Source: Paramecium sonneborni (taxonomy: Eukaryota > Ciliophora > Oligohymenophorea > Peniculida > Parameciidae). From it: 64,000 nucleotides of DNA. The stretch lies in assembly GCA_905182985.1 (NCBI GenBank), contig CAJJDN010000009.1:70834-134833 (forward strand), in the 5' to 3' direction. Positions 40,001 to 52,349 of this stretch are shown one piece after another. Made by a program: the position numbers and the translations under genes. Below the pieces are notes generated by a model. The model did not search any database, was not told the origin of the DNA, and saw only the letters and a program-made list of their open reading frames with translations. Numbering within the stretch: position 1 is the stretch's first letter; the number at the start of each line of letters is the position of its first letter.

Positions 40001-43000
40001 ATTTTATCGAATGAAACTCCAGTAAATTGACCATTGAATCCAGGGTATCTTGCATCATCATTTCCTCCCAAAATAAATCTGACTTATTTTGTGTCTTTGT
40101 GTTAAGTTGAATGAGTAGCTGTTTACGGAGCATCATTTCCATATTGAATGAATGCAACTGCCTACTTACTGGCTCTACTGTATGAATAATAGACATAAGT
40201 CCATAATCCTTCAATGTCATTTGGGAAATTGATATTTTAGATGAGGTTTGTGTTTCCATTTGCTATATTGCATGTTGTGAAGTGATAAAATCCTGTTCCT
40301 TACCATATGGCTAAAGTTCTGTCTCCCATACCAACATTATCATATTTTTCATTCCATGTCAATCTAGATAAAAAGTACCATGGTTAATTTTTACCATTTA
40401 ATTATCTTTCTGGATATACTGTTAAATATCTCATCCAAAATCCATATCCATAACTTTCTAATTCTTTTTCATCTTTCAATTCTCTGTTCAATGCTGGTTC
40501 CTTCTATCCTTATGCATTATCCAGAACTTTAGAATCTGGTTTAGTTTCTGGTTATGGTTTTGGTTAGTCCTTATGGTAGTTATTAATTCCACTACCAAAT
40601 GAGAATGGATCTTTTGGTAAATTAAAATTTTTGTCTCCTACAAAGGCTCCTTCACCAATATTAAATTTAGCTAAAGCAATATTTCCATTAAAACCAGGGA
40701 AATGTTAATCTCTTCCAGTAAAGATATAGAATTTTGATGCGAAGTAATGTCTGGTGTCAGGATATTCAAGATTATCTTCTGATTAGGTCCATTTAATGTA
40801 AACTTAAGCTTTATTTTAATCTTTTGAGTATCCAAAGTAAATGAAATGCCATTCAGTATTTCTTCCTTTATGTTGAATATTCTTAAAAAGATTTGTATTA
40901 CCACCACCATTCATATTAGTGTATGTATATGTTGGTAAATGAATTATACCTCCTTCTCCAGTTCCAACCCAAGCTGATAATGTTCTATCTCCTAATACGC
41001 TATCAGTTGATGGAGTCTTGATTTAAACTCTGAAAATGTTATGCCATGGTTCTTATTACATAGCTGCCCATCTAAACCAACCACTGAATGCATATTAATG
41101 AGCTAATTTCTTTTCTTCTACTTCTGTTAAAATTGGTTCATTCTTTGGGGTTCTTGATGTCTCCTTATCAACTAAGGCAGTAGTGCTCAAATCAACTAAT
41201 TTAATGCTTGGTTTTGGTCCTTGGTTATCCAATAATTTATTAAGATTTGGTACTGAATTTATGTATGCTCCACTTCTGCTATTGAAATATACATTTGTGA
41301 AAAGACCATTAAATGCTGGATATCTCTTATCATCTGTGCCTCCTAAAATGAATCTTACTTATTTAGTAGCTGGGTGTGTGACTTAGTGATTTACTTATTG
41401 GTAATCACCTTCACCAAATTTAACAAAAGCAACTGCATTATTCTCTTTTGTACTATATGAATAATAAATGTAAGTCCAAACTCCTTCAATATCATTTGGA
41501 TAATCAACATTCTTTATCACATTTGCATTGTTACTCTTTTGATCACATGTTGTGAAGTGATAAAATCCTTATCCTTACCAAATGGCCAAAGTTCTATCTC
41601 CCATTCTAACATTATCATATTAAACATTTGTTGTCAATCTGGATACAAAGTACCACGCTTGATTCTTTCCATTAGGTAATTATTCTGGGAATTTAGTTAA
41701 GAATCTCATCCAATATCCATAACCATATTCAATAAGATTTTAATCACTTGGTACAGTCTATTTGTCTACCTTTGGTGAATCAACACTTGATGCACTAGTA
41801 AATAATTGTTTGTCAGCTTCGGGAATGGCATCTGGTTTTGGTGGTTCAACAGGTTTAGCAATTGCTTTAGATCCATCTAAAAATCCAAATCTATCTTTAT
41901 CATCCGTGAAATCATTTCCTGATTTGAAACTACCTTTACCAAAATTAAAATTAACAAATCCAATCTAGCCATTGAATCCTTAAAAGTTAGGATCTTTACC
42001 TAAATAAACATAGAATTTAGGAGCTAAATAATGATTGATTTTATCAAAAGTTAAAGATTCAGCACTATCTTTGAATTTGACATAAGCATAAGCTTTTGAA
42101 TCTTTCTTTGAATATCCATAATACATAAAGAACCATTCCTAATGTCTATCTTTGTGTTAAATGTTTTATATAACATTATTATTTCCTGCGCCATTCATAT
42201 TGTTATATGTGTAGGTTGTATGATGTAAAATACCTCCAGCAGCAGTACCAAGCCAAACAGCTAAGGTTCTGTCTCCTAAAAATCTATCAGAAAATGGTTG
42301 ATTAATAGTAATTCTGAAAATGTTGTGCCATGGTTATTACTCTTATAATTTATTCCATTTGAACCATCCACTAATAGCATATTCTTGTGGTAATTTAGTT
42401 TGTTCATCTCCAACAGTTTCAGCTATATGAGCAACAGTAGGAGCTCTTTCAATTTATCCAGCAACAATCTTTTTATTAACAGCAGGTGTATCTACTTCTT
42501 GAACAATTCCAATTCTTGGTTTAAGTGCATCTAAACTATCGACAAATGCTCCTTTTTCATGAGAGTATGAAACTTTAGTAAAGATACCATTAAAAGCTGG
42601 ATATCTATTATTATCCATACCACCTAGAATAAATCTGACTTATCTAGTTTCTGGGTGTGTAATTGAATGAGTAATTGATTTAACTTCATCATTGCCATAT
42701 TTAACAAATCCTACAGCCTTCTTCTTTTCTGCACTGTATGAATAGTAGATATATGTCCAAACACCTTCAATATCAGCTGGATAGTCGATATTTTAAATGA
42801 CATTAACATTTCCATTATCTTTATTGCAACTTGTATAATGATAAAATCCTTATCCTTACCAAATGGCTAAAGCTCTATCTCCCATTCTAACATTATCATA
42901 TTAAACATTTGTTGTCAATCTGGCTACAAAGTACCATGGTTGATTTTTTCCATTAATTAATCTAGTTGGGTAAGCTGTCAAATATCTAGCCCAAAATCCA

Positions 43001-46000
43001 TAACCATATTCAACTATTAAATCAATAGAAGTCAAAGTCTTATCAATATTTGGTGCGTTATTATTGAATTAGCTTCCATGTTCAGTCTTATCATCAACAA
43101 CTGGTTTAACAGGATCAACTTTTGGAATCAATTAACTACCTTTATCAAATCTGAATGCATCAGTAGGATGTTTGAAATCATTTCCTTTTTTAAAAGTTCC
43201 TTCACCATGATTAAAAGTTGTAGAGGCTATTCTTCCATTGAATCCTGGGAATTAAACGTCTTTACCAACAAATACGAAATACTTCTTAGCAAAGTAATGA
43301 TTAATGTCTTTGTACTCTAAATTGTCTTCACTGTCTTTCCATTTGACATAAGCATAAGCAGCTTTATCATTCTTTGAATAACCCATGTAAACAAAGAACC
43401 ATTCAAAATGTCTATTTTTATGATTAATATTTTATGGTAGATTATTAGGTCCAGCTCCATTCATGTTCTTGTATGAATATGTAGTCAAATGAATGATGCC
43501 ACCAGCCCCACTTCCAATCCATCCTGCTAAGGTTCTATCACCATGACTATTATCAGTAGATGGTTGACTGATTTGAACTCTGAATAAATTATGCCATGCT
43601 TATTAAGGTGTAGGTTATTCCCATTTGAACCAACCTGAAAATGCATATTCTTTAGGGAATGCTGCTTCGACAGTTTATGTATTTGGAGCTGTTCCTGGAT
43701 TTCTTGTAATTTAACTATCGACTAATGTAGTTGTTGTTAAAGGAACCTTAGATCCCAAAGGATTTGGTTGTTTAATTAGAAAAGCTTTGAATTAGTCTAT
43801 AGATCCTATGTAAGCCCCAGGAGAAGCTGAATGAACAACTGATTAGAATTGACCATTGAATGCAGGATATCTGTTATTGTCTTTGCCTCCCAAAATAAAT
43901 TTGACATATGTATTATCTGGATGAGTAACTTAATGAACTACATCGATTGGATCAGTTGCACCAAATTAAATGAATGCGACTGCCTTCTTCTCTTATTTGC
44001 TATATGAATAGTAAACATATGTCCACAATCCTTCAATATCAGCTGGGTAATTCACATTCTTTATAACATTGACTTGACCTGGTAAATTACATGTTGTGAA
44101 GTGATAATAACCTTGTCCTTACCAAATAGCCAATGTTCTATCTCCCATAGCAATATTATCGTAATTAGGTCTGTTAGCCAATCTTGAAATGAAATACCAA
44201 GGTGCATTCTTTCCATTTTCTAATTTAACTGGATAAGCAGTTAAGAATCTCATCCAAAATCCATAACCATATTCAGAGAGAGCTTATTCAGATTTAAATT
44301 CTTTGGTAACTTTAGGTGTATTGTCTGATACTGAATTAGGAATTTATGTTTCTCCAGTCTCTTTATCAACTTCTGGTTAAATCTTCTTTTAATCTGGTTT
44401 TTTGAGGATGTTAATTTCACCTTTTTGTAATCCGAAAATATCATCTGGATGTTTGAAATCAGGAGTCTTTTTGAAAGTTCCATCTCCTAAGTTAAAATTC
44501 ACAAATGCCATTTTACCATTCAATCCCGGAAAATGTAAGTCTTTACCAACAAATGTATAAAACTTAGGTGCATAATAATGATTGACATTGTTATATTCTA
44601 ATGTTTCTATTCCCGAAGCAAATCTGACTCCAACGAATGCTTTTTATAAATTCTTAGAATAACCAAAGTAGACAAAGAACCAATCAAAAATTCTATTCTT
44701 ATGTTGGATATTGCTAACCATATTTGGATTACCTGCTCCATTCATATTAGTGTATGCGTATGTAGGGAAATGCAATATTCCACCCTATGCAGTACCAATC
44801 CAGCAAGATAATGTTCTATCTCCTAAGTATCTGTCAGTTGATGGTTTCTTGATTTACACTCTGAAAACATTATGCCAAACTTATTGTTAGGTTTATTCCC
44901 ATTTAAACCATCCAGAAATAGCATATTCATGTGGGAACATTTCTTAACCTCCTCCTATTTCATCATAATCTGAATTATCATTTTATTTCCTTGAAACAAC
45001 TTCAGAAACTAATTCATGATTATAGAATTAGTCTAAGTCTTATTTAGGTATAATTGTTCTCTTTAATTAATCTGAAAAGTCTTCAATTGTATCCAAAAAT
45101 GCACCTGGTCTAGCAGAAAAACTAACTTAACTGAATACACCATTGAATCCAGGATATTATTTATTATCCATACCGCCTAAAATGAATTTCACCTTCTTTG
45201 TAGCAGGATGTTGAACTGAATGTAAGATTGTTCTTGGTTCTTAATCTGCATATTTGATAAAGGCAATTGCTTTTTTAGCTTCAGAACTGTATGAATAATA
45301 CACATATGTCCATAAACCTTCAATATCATTTGGATAGTTAATATTCTAAATTACATTTGCTTGATTCTTTGGTTAATCACAGGTAGTGAAATGATAATAT
45401 CCTTAACCTTACCAGATTGCTAATAATCTGTCACCCATTTCAATATTTTTGTAATTCATATTAGAAGTTAATCTTGAAACGAAATACCATGGAGCATTCT
45501 TTCCATTCAATAATCTATCAGGGAAGGCAGTCAAGAATCTCATCCAAAATCCATAACCATATTCAACCAAATCATTTTCCTATTCTTAAGTTTCTTCAAT
45601 GACTGGTTTATTTTCTTCACTTGAACTTGGTCTGGTCAATCCATCAATATCAGCATCATTTAATACTTTATATGGTTTCTTTTATTTTTCAGGATCCTCT
45701 TCAGTATCTATTTCTGGTTGAACTCCAATCAATTTCTTTTTACCTATAATGAAGTTGAATGGATCTCCTTTTCCTGTGAAATCATTGTTAGGTTTGAAAG
45801 ATCCTTCACCAACATTGAAAGATACCAATGCTACTTTACCATTAAAGCCTGGGAATTATTTATCTTTTCCAACGTAAATAAAGAATTTTGATACTTAGAA
45901 ATGTCTGATGTTTTCATATTCTTATTTATCTATTGTTAATTTCCATTGAATTTAAGCAACTGCTTTCTTCTAAGGTCTTGAGTATCCAAAGTAAATAAAG

Positions 46001-47893
46001 AACCATTCTGTATGTCTATTTTAATGTGGAATGTTTTTGATAACATTTGGATTTCCAGCTCCTTCTAAATTAGTAAATGTATAAGTAGGTAAATGAATGA
46101 TACCTCCATCTTATTTACCAACCCAAGCAGACAATGTTCTATCTCCCAAAAATTTATCAGTTGATGGTTATTAGATTTGAACTCTAAAAATATTATGCCA
46201 ATCTTGTTGTTCTTTTGGTGCTTCCCATTTAAACCAACCACTGAAAGCATATTCATGAGGGAATTTTGGATTTTTAGAGGTTCCAACAATTGAAAGTATT
46301 TCTTTAGTTTCTGGATCTCTTTGCTAAGGATTTGAAACAACTTTATAAGTTACTAATTCAGGTAAAAAGTCTTTTGGTTATTTTTTTTATGCTTACAATT
46401 TTCCAATTACATCTTCTTCAAAATCAAGGAAAGTACCTGGTTTAGTACTGAAATACACTTATTAGATTAAACCATTGAATCCAGGATATCTATTTTAATC
46501 TTTGCCTCCAATTGTGAATTTAACCCATTTCGTTGATGGATTCTATACTTCATGAACAATCTTTTTCACATCATTATTTCCAAATTTAATAAAAGCAACA
46601 GCTCTTTTCTTTTCAACACTATATGAATAGTAAATATATGTCCAAACACCATCAAAATCTTCTGGATAATTTATATTTTAAGCAACATTTGGTTGATTCT
46701 TTGGTTGATCACAAGTTGTGAAATGATAATATCCTTTACCTAACCAAACAGCTAATAATCTATCTCCCATATTGATATTTTCATCTTTTTTATTTGCACT
46801 CAATCTTGAAACAAAATACCAAGGTGCATCTTTACCGTTAGGCAAAAATTTAGGATATGCCAACAAAAACTTAGCCCAATATCCATATCCATACTCAGTA
46901 AATGGTTCTTGATTCTCCTTTTCCTTTGATATAACAGGATCTGGATTTGTAAAATCGGCTGGTTTCTTTTTATTTGTTGAATCATCATCATCTTCTTCAT
47001 CTGTTGTACTGCTTGGTTCAGAAACACTTTATTCCTATTAATCATCTCCTTCTGGAACTCTATCATCTGGCTTAGGTCTTACTGGTTGTGTTGGTTAAAT
47101 CGGTTTTTTGATTTCTTCCTTTCCTTATTATTAACCATCAACTTTTCCTGGAATCACTACTTATCTTCCTTCTTCTCCTTCCTTTGGTTTAATTCTTATT
47201 ATTGTTCCTTGGCCATCGGAACATTCTTTAGTTATTTCTCTCACTTCATCGGCCTTAGAATTTATAATGTTGATTGTAATCTAAAATAATAGAGTATTCT
47301 TACTTATGGTCCCTTCTAGCATTGATTTCTCACTTACTCCCTCTCTTTCATTAATCTATTAATCAATTCTTCTATTCTATCACAACATTATTCCAAATCT
47401 TTTTCATCTTCAGCTCTATCTAATAAACTTACTACTCCTTATAATTCGATAGCACTATCTTTTCTCCATCTTTAATAGGGTGTGATTTATAGATGTTGTG
47501 CACTAATCTAACTCATTATATCAGAAAAAGAATTTCTGAATTGCAATAGTACTATTATTAAAAACTTATTATTTTACCAGGTTCTGTATCTTCATAATCA
47601 CTTCCACGAAAATCCTATAAAGCCACCTTTAATTATTAAAGATTAGAAGAATCTGCATTCAGTTGGTCTTAGTTTTCTAAAATCTCTGACCATGCATCAA
47701 TTGAAGTGCTCACTTCTCCTAACGTTGGACTACAATCCAATTTATTTGTCTCCATTTAATGTAATTCACTTAAATTATGCAATTTTAGGTTGCTTCCCAA
47801 TTAAATGAATTGTTAAGCTAGAACTCATATTTAACTCATACCTCCCAGTGTGCAAACTAGTAATAACACTATGAACAGCGTTTTATTATTCAT
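25006..47893 (-). CDS. Giant secreted protein with 34 tandem LamG/ConA-like half-domains
   Basis: The spliced model gives about 7,604 residues. It starts with a signal peptide (MNNKTLFIVLLLVCTLGA), then about 290 residues of helical and Pro/acidic linker (with an EEDDDD run), then 17 tandem units of about 424 residues, then a C-terminal tail of about 70 residues repeating GPASGQ-like motifs and ending GLHNE. Every unit has an A half (EYGYGFW, MGDRLLAIW, GYYHFTT, YPGFNG) and a B half (EYSISGWF, LGDRTL, HYY, FNGKI, GKGAFR). The pattern of GDR, aromatic, and a late FNG-turn fits concanavalin/LamG-type beta sandwiches, often carbohydrate- or protein-binding. Only three introns exist, all near the 5' end (47281-47303, 47552-47577, 47818-47841). 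The following 22 kb is one frame with no TGA. No C-terminal membrane anchor is seen, so it is probably extracellular, on the surface coat or in secretory granules. The exact role is unknown. Confidence 0.85.
25010..25240 (-). repeat. Short-motif C-terminal tail repeat
   Basis: The end of the giant protein is a degenerate array of 9-13-residue motifs: GPASGQF, GPASGVVE, GPKSGQT and GPKSGQS. It is rich in Gly, Pro, Ala, Ser and Gln. It could be a flexible spacer or a matrix-association tail. Confidence 0.8.
25400..46930 (-). repeat. Array of 17 tandem coding units of about 1.27 kb
   Basis: The A-half anchor (EYGYGFW or variant) occurs near 46890, 45560, 44265, 43005, 41725, 40450, 39175, 37905, 36630, 35350, 34080, 32815, 31555, 30270, 28990, 27735 and 26465. 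Spacing is 1.26-1.33 kb. The B-half anchor (EYSxSGW or variant) lies 620-690 bp after each. Units in the middle (about 34-45 kb) look most alike, while the last four (25-31 kb) are more divergent, for example EYGWVAWI in place of EYGYGFW at 30.27 kb. This suggests growth by duplication inside the array. Confidence 0.88.
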
Positions 47894-48657
47894 ATTTAAA
47901 AAATAATATGAATTTTGTATTATTAAATTCAATATAAATCAAAAAATTCGTTTTTGATTTCATCGTCTGGATTATAATTTTTTAAAATATCAAAATTTCT
48001 GTTATTATAAAGGGTCCTCATTTTATTTATGTTGCCAAGAAGGTTTAATTTTGGAGTTAAAATTATTAGGCTAATCTTTTAAGTTTTAACTAAATGTCTA
48101 TACCTTCATTATTTTACTCTAAATTAACGTTTAATCATGGCTTTTTTTAGAATTTCAAAAATTATTTATCTACTTTACAAATCTGAGAACAATAACATCT
48201 CTCATTACAAAAATTCCTATTTAAGACTCGCATTTTGTAATTCATCTCTTCTTCCGAATCGCATTTAATGGCTAATTTTTTGTTAATTTTTATTTATAAT
48301 TAATTATTTAAAATCTACATATCATTAATTATATAATAATCTTAAGTGATTTGTTCTTTTCAAACTTTGGTGTAATTAATATAATTTACTTATTCTTGGT
48401 AGGTAAAAAGTAAAATAAGAAAGTTATATATTATTATAGATTTTTTATAGATTTTATAAAAGTTAAATTTATCCCTTTAATTGAGAAAGTTTTCTTGTGT
48501 TTTTTTTTTTTATAATGATATAAATTATTAGAAAGCGATATTACTACATAATAAAAAGAGTGAAAAATTAGATATGAGTTTTATTTTAATAATTGAGAAT
48601 AAAAAATCTCTAAAAATTCTAAATAATAATATATTGTATTGGTTTATGTTATAAATC
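47894..48657. other. Spacer upstream of the giant gene, with a possible broken small gene
   Basis: AT-rich DNA between the giant gene and the next secreted-protein gene. It holds the presumed promoter of the giant gene and the candidate fragment described separately at 48018-48320. Nothing else is recognised. Confidence 0.5.
48018..48320 (-). pseudogene. Possible small Cys-containing gene or relic
   Basis: A minus-strand frame opens at ATG 48320 and reads 61 codons, including a Cys cluster (CNERCYCSQICK), to a TGA at 48135. The same frame then continues with protein-like, Gln-rich text (LNVNLEQNNEGIDIQLKL) to a second TGA at 48018. Removing a micro-intron does not clearly rescue the first stop. 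It may be a relic, a gene with a missed intron, or chance. No family is recognised. Confidence 0.3.
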
Positions 48658-49123
48658 TCAAAGATTTTACAGTGTGGAATCCTAAATTTTTGAGGTTGTT
48701 TCAAGATATGCTGCATTCAATTTACTAGCCAAATTATCTCCCTATTCAGATTCAAGAATATTTCCATTAATATCTGTGGCTGTATAAGAATAAACACCAG
48801 CATTGTTTGAAAGATCAACTACAGCTCCAACAACTCCTGGAACATAGTCAGAATGAGTTTCAGTGAGTGATGCATATTTTTTGGTCGAAACTTCTTTGTC
48901 AGTTGTTATCTAGGCCCAGTGTTCTAAGAAAAACATAGAGAATTAAATAATTACAAGACTCTTTTGCACTCAAATGATAATCTTTATCTCCTAAATTCTC
49001 AAATTCAAAGAAAGCGCTATTAAAAGTTCTAGCTTTTTTATTATGAACTGCTTTGTGAGTTTTTCTTACATGTCCTGCAGTAACTGATAATAATAAGACA
49101 CAGATGAGAATTGCCTTAATCAT
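48658..49123 (-). CDS. Small secreted protein, unknown family
   Basis: The spliced product is 144 residues with one 31-nt intron. It has a strong signal peptide (MIKAILICVLLLSVTAGH), a short basic stretch (KTHKAVHNKKAR), then a probable compact domain with VVGAVVDLSNNAGVYSY and NGNILESEQGDN. After cleavage it has no cysteines, so it is not an i-antigen-type surface protein. It is likely secreted or a granule/vacuole lumen protein. It lies upstream of the giant secreted gene and on the same strand; whether the two are linked in function is unknown. Confidence 0.8.
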
Positions 49124-49191
49124 AATTTATATTATTATTAAAAATCGTTTTTACTTCTTTTGGGTTTTAAAATTATTATTCAATAAATCTA

Positions 49192-49704
49192 TCATTCATT
49201 TTCCATTGCCTTCCATACTAATATCAATATCCATGTTATCAATAGGAATATAAACATAGGCCAAAACACTATGCAGCTATAATTTAATAACCAGATAATT
49301 GTCAAAATAATCAAGCTCCATTTACATGTTTAATAATTGATAACGTTGTTAAGATCGTGAAATTGTAATGATAAATGAAAACAGCTAGTATTCTTGCAAG
49401 TTATTAAAATGCAGCAACAATCAATACATCTACAACAAGCAGAGATTGAAAACAAAAATAACAGAATTGAAATTATTGATCCAATGAAATCACAATTATC
49501 AGGTGTTTCATCAATTTTCTTTTAGAATAGTTATCTAAAGACAAATCCTAAAAAAACAAACAACCAATATGCAAAACAACATTCAAAGCAATCTGGTTGT
49601 TTTCTTGATTCTTTTACTCGTTTTTACAATTCCTATAAATATTATTTTCTCAACTCCTCATCATTATTATTTGCTCTTACTTAAATTACATATTTACGTA
49701 TCAT
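49192..49704 (-). CDS. Cys-rich small membrane protein
   Basis: A single-exon frame of 170 residues. A charged N-terminus (RANNNDEELRKQY) is followed by a Cys-rich hydrophobic core (CFECCFAYWLFVFLGFVF, then a second segment ending ACCRCIDCCCILITC) and a C-terminal hydrophobic pair (LIILTIIWLL and FIFLLITWILILVW). Four membrane segments are likely, and the cysteine clusters at the membrane face may be palmitoylated. The start ATG is the first one in frame; an ATG further upstream (MNNREEEKQ) would need an unclear intron to join. No family is recognised. A plus-strand ORF over the same bases is its shadow. Confidence 0.65.
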
Positions 49705-49810
49705 CTATTTATTGGGTCTGTTTCTCTTCTTCTCTATTATTCATAAAAATAAATATTGCAAAATTGCAATTTATAAATATTTATATTTATCAATAAAATG
49801 TTAACTATAT

Positions 49811-50404
49811 TCAAAAATTTTTGGCATATTTATCAACCTACATAAAAAGTTCATTACTATATACTTTACAATTTTTCTTAATCTTTCAACTCCTAATTTA
49901 TTTTCCCCTGAAATATTATCTAGAATAAAATCACAGAAAATATTACCAGATTTATAAGGAGGTGATATTCTTATTGAAATTGATGGAATGATGATCTCTT
50001 AATCTTTCCAATCAACATCCCTATACAATTTTTATAAATGATCAAATAATTGTTAATGTGGTTCTTTCATTTCCTTTTTTATCATCTCTTAAGCCATAGC
50101 TGCTAAATCAACAGCCAATAAATTTTATAACGTTTACTAGGCTTAGTGGAACGTATACTTTAGGATCTTAAATATCAATGGTTTATAAATCTTATATAGA
50201 TTGCTGATTAATTAAAAAAAAGTCATCTTCATTTTCTACAAATATAGCAATCTCATTCATACTTAATATAATTATTGATTCATCACAATAATATATAAGA
50301 CCTTGAAATACATCACCATAATTTGTTGTTACTTTGGCTTACATACCAAATAATTATAGTTTTTATGTATCTGTAGTCAATAGTGTCCATTGTTATTTCG
50401 ACAT
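49811..50404 (-). CDS. LSM12: LSM12 homolog
   Basis: The spliced product is 179 residues (human LSM12 is 195). The N-terminal Lsm-like half contains VFQGLIYYCDESIIIL. The C-terminal anticodon-binding-like (AD) domain is well matched: QQLFDHLQKLYRDVDW, then an IxISPPY motif and RKIVDKYAKNF at the end. Introns 49838-49869 (32 nt) and 50137-50158 (22 nt) are both needed for an open frame and give the expected family text at each junction. LSM12 proteins bind ataxin-2-type partners in RNA regulation, and human LSM12 also binds NAADP. Its role in this cell is inferred only from homology. Confidence 0.85.
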
Positions 50405-50465
50405 AAATTAATAATTTATTTAATATTATATGTTTGCAAGCAAATTATTTAAAGAATCTATATAC

Positions 50466-51292
50466 TCAAATACAATCTATCTAATTGATTCTTAAAAATT
50501 TATTTGGTATTTATTTTCTACCACTTGATACTTTTTAATATGGTTTATAATTTTTAAATTGCCAATCCTCTATCATCTCTACTTTATGAGCAGATGAAAA
50601 ACTAAAGCACAAATAAATAGTTATCACGAACAAAACCAAACATATCACTACTACAATACATATTGTTGCTAATGAATCTATTCCGAATTTAGAAACAACT
50701 TAAATTGAAGCATAAATACACAATGCTATAAAAACTAATTGAATAATCCAACATATCTTTGTTATCAATTTTACTTTTCTAAATTAACAGATATCAAATC
50801 TATTAATAAATTTTGCTTTGTAATCTAATCTATGTTTGCAAATTTCACATTATAACTACAATTTATTTTATATAACTACATTCCTATTATATATCTTATT
50901 TACTCCAGATTATTCTAAAACCCACATCTTTAAACATTCTTCATGTACAAATTAAGTAGAACCTTTGCATTTACATGGTGAAATGAATTACGATGATTCA
51001 TCATCTTAAATACATATTCTGCAATTTTTTTCTAATTTATTATATTCTTACTTTCCTCAATTTCAGTTTTTTAATCAGTCTCATTTGTATATATCCTACA
51101 ACCGACAGTTTTTTTTCTAATCAAATCCTCTAGACTAATTCATAATTTTACTCTTGAGTAAATTGTTTTTAATAGTTTTTTTCGGAATTTCTAACTTTTC
51201 AACACTATACTTTCATTTATTCCCTGATCAGAGGTATTTAAAAAGATGAAATTATTATTTTATGTAATTGCGTCATTTCTATCCTCAGTCAT
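50466..51292 (-). CDS. RING-CH (MARCH-type) membrane E3 ubiquitin ligase, copy 1
   Basis: The spliced product is 260 residues. A RING-CH finger is clear: NCRIC, PCKCKGS, VHEECLKMW and, about 30 residues on, CEIC (C4HC3 pattern). Two hydrophobic segments follow (around LVFIALCIYA and TICIVVVICLVLFVI), as in MARCH proteins that ubiquitinate membrane cargo at endosomes or the ER. Introns: 51032-51051 (20 nt) and 51128-51151 (24 nt, which must end GAG for the frame to hold). It is a tandem paralogue of the next gene, sharing the IGC/VGC-x-IY motif before the finger. Only 61 bp separate the two. Confidence 0.85.
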
Positions 51293-51353
51293 ATATATAA
51301 AGAAATTTTAGTATTGTGCAATTAATTATTTAAATAATTCATTATTCTTATTC

Positions 51354-52349
51354 AGAGATATTTGTACTTGTCATCAATTAGTTGACTTATATAACTTATA
51401 AGTTATTAAAACCATTTGGATGTACTGAGGCTGTTTTTTTTTTAATTATTGGGCTAGCATTTACACTTTATCCCATTTGAGATTATAATTAAAAAAAACT
51501 ACCCTACTTTGTATCTCTTCTTGGTCTATAATTGCCTATTGTCCAATTTTCAATCATTTCAACTTAATGAGATGCAATCACACTTGCTACAAGATAAACT
51601 ATTAAAATTAAAGCCACAACTACTAACAAAGTCATGAGTGCATCAATTCCAATGTTAGATAATCCAAACTAAGTGAATAAGACTAAATAGATTTAATCAT
51701 TTACCAGCAATAGAACTAATAATAGCAAATATAAATAAAAGTTAGATGAGCCAACAAATCTTTTAGTGTTTTGGTATATCCCAAAACCGAGATTTTTGAA
51801 AATGATTTTATAACTGCATTCTCATACGAAATTTTTAGGAGCATAATTCACATTTAATCTAAGTAATTTGTTTAATAAATACTCTGTCTTTAAATACATC
51901 TTCAATGCCATTTTTTTAAAGAATCCATAATTTCAAACACTCCTCATGTATATATTACAAACTTCCTTTACATGCACAAGGCATAATAAATCTTGAAGTC
52001 TCCTCCTCGTTCATACAAATTCTACATGTCACTTTTGTTATGGTAAAAAAATTTACTTCCTCTTTTAGATAATTATAATTACTATTCATTCATTTCATTT
52101 ACATATATGTTGCATCCAATCAACTTTCTTCTTTTAACATCCTATATCTAATTATGATACTACTTAGTAATAAAAGGTTTTCAAGATTCCTTTTTTAATT
52201 ATTTCCTTTCTTGGAGAAGTTTATTCATTAAGTTACTAGTCTAGATTAAGATCTGGTATGAATTAAATAGAAGAATTCATAGCATTTAAATTTCTACGAG
52301 GAGATTAATTAGTTAATCTTATTTCACTCATGTTTGGATTAAATGACAT
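51354..52349 (-). CDS. RING-CH (MARCH-type) membrane E3 ubiquitin ligase, copy 2
   Basis: The spliced product is 308 residues. The finger reads TCRIC, PCACKGS, IHEECLKLW and CELC, and two hydrophobic segments follow (LIQLLFIFAIIS and MTLLVVVALILIVYL). The N-terminal 60 residues are Ser/Asn-rich. A C-terminal tail (about 60 residues, beginning NYRPRRDTK) is longer than in copy 1. Three introns: 51683-51704 (22 nt), 52032-52056 (25 nt, AAG acceptor) and 52142-52163 (22 nt). The AAG acceptor falls just before the first RING Cys. Order and domain layout match copy 1, so this is a local duplication, clearly old given the divergence. Confidence 0.85.

Noticed and set aside
27786..47289. Plus-strand and other-frame minus ORFs across the giant gene
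   Set aside because: They lie opposite or out of frame with the repeat protein; the same shadow patterns recur with the repeat period.
25006..47893. Paramecium i-antigen (variable surface antigen)
   Set aside because: Those proteins are built of periodic cysteines; this one has very few Cys and a different repeat.
49569..49796. Plus-strand hydrophobic ORF
   Set aside because: It is antisense to the Cys-rich membrane protein and the spacer; the minus frame has better protein-like composition and a proper stop.
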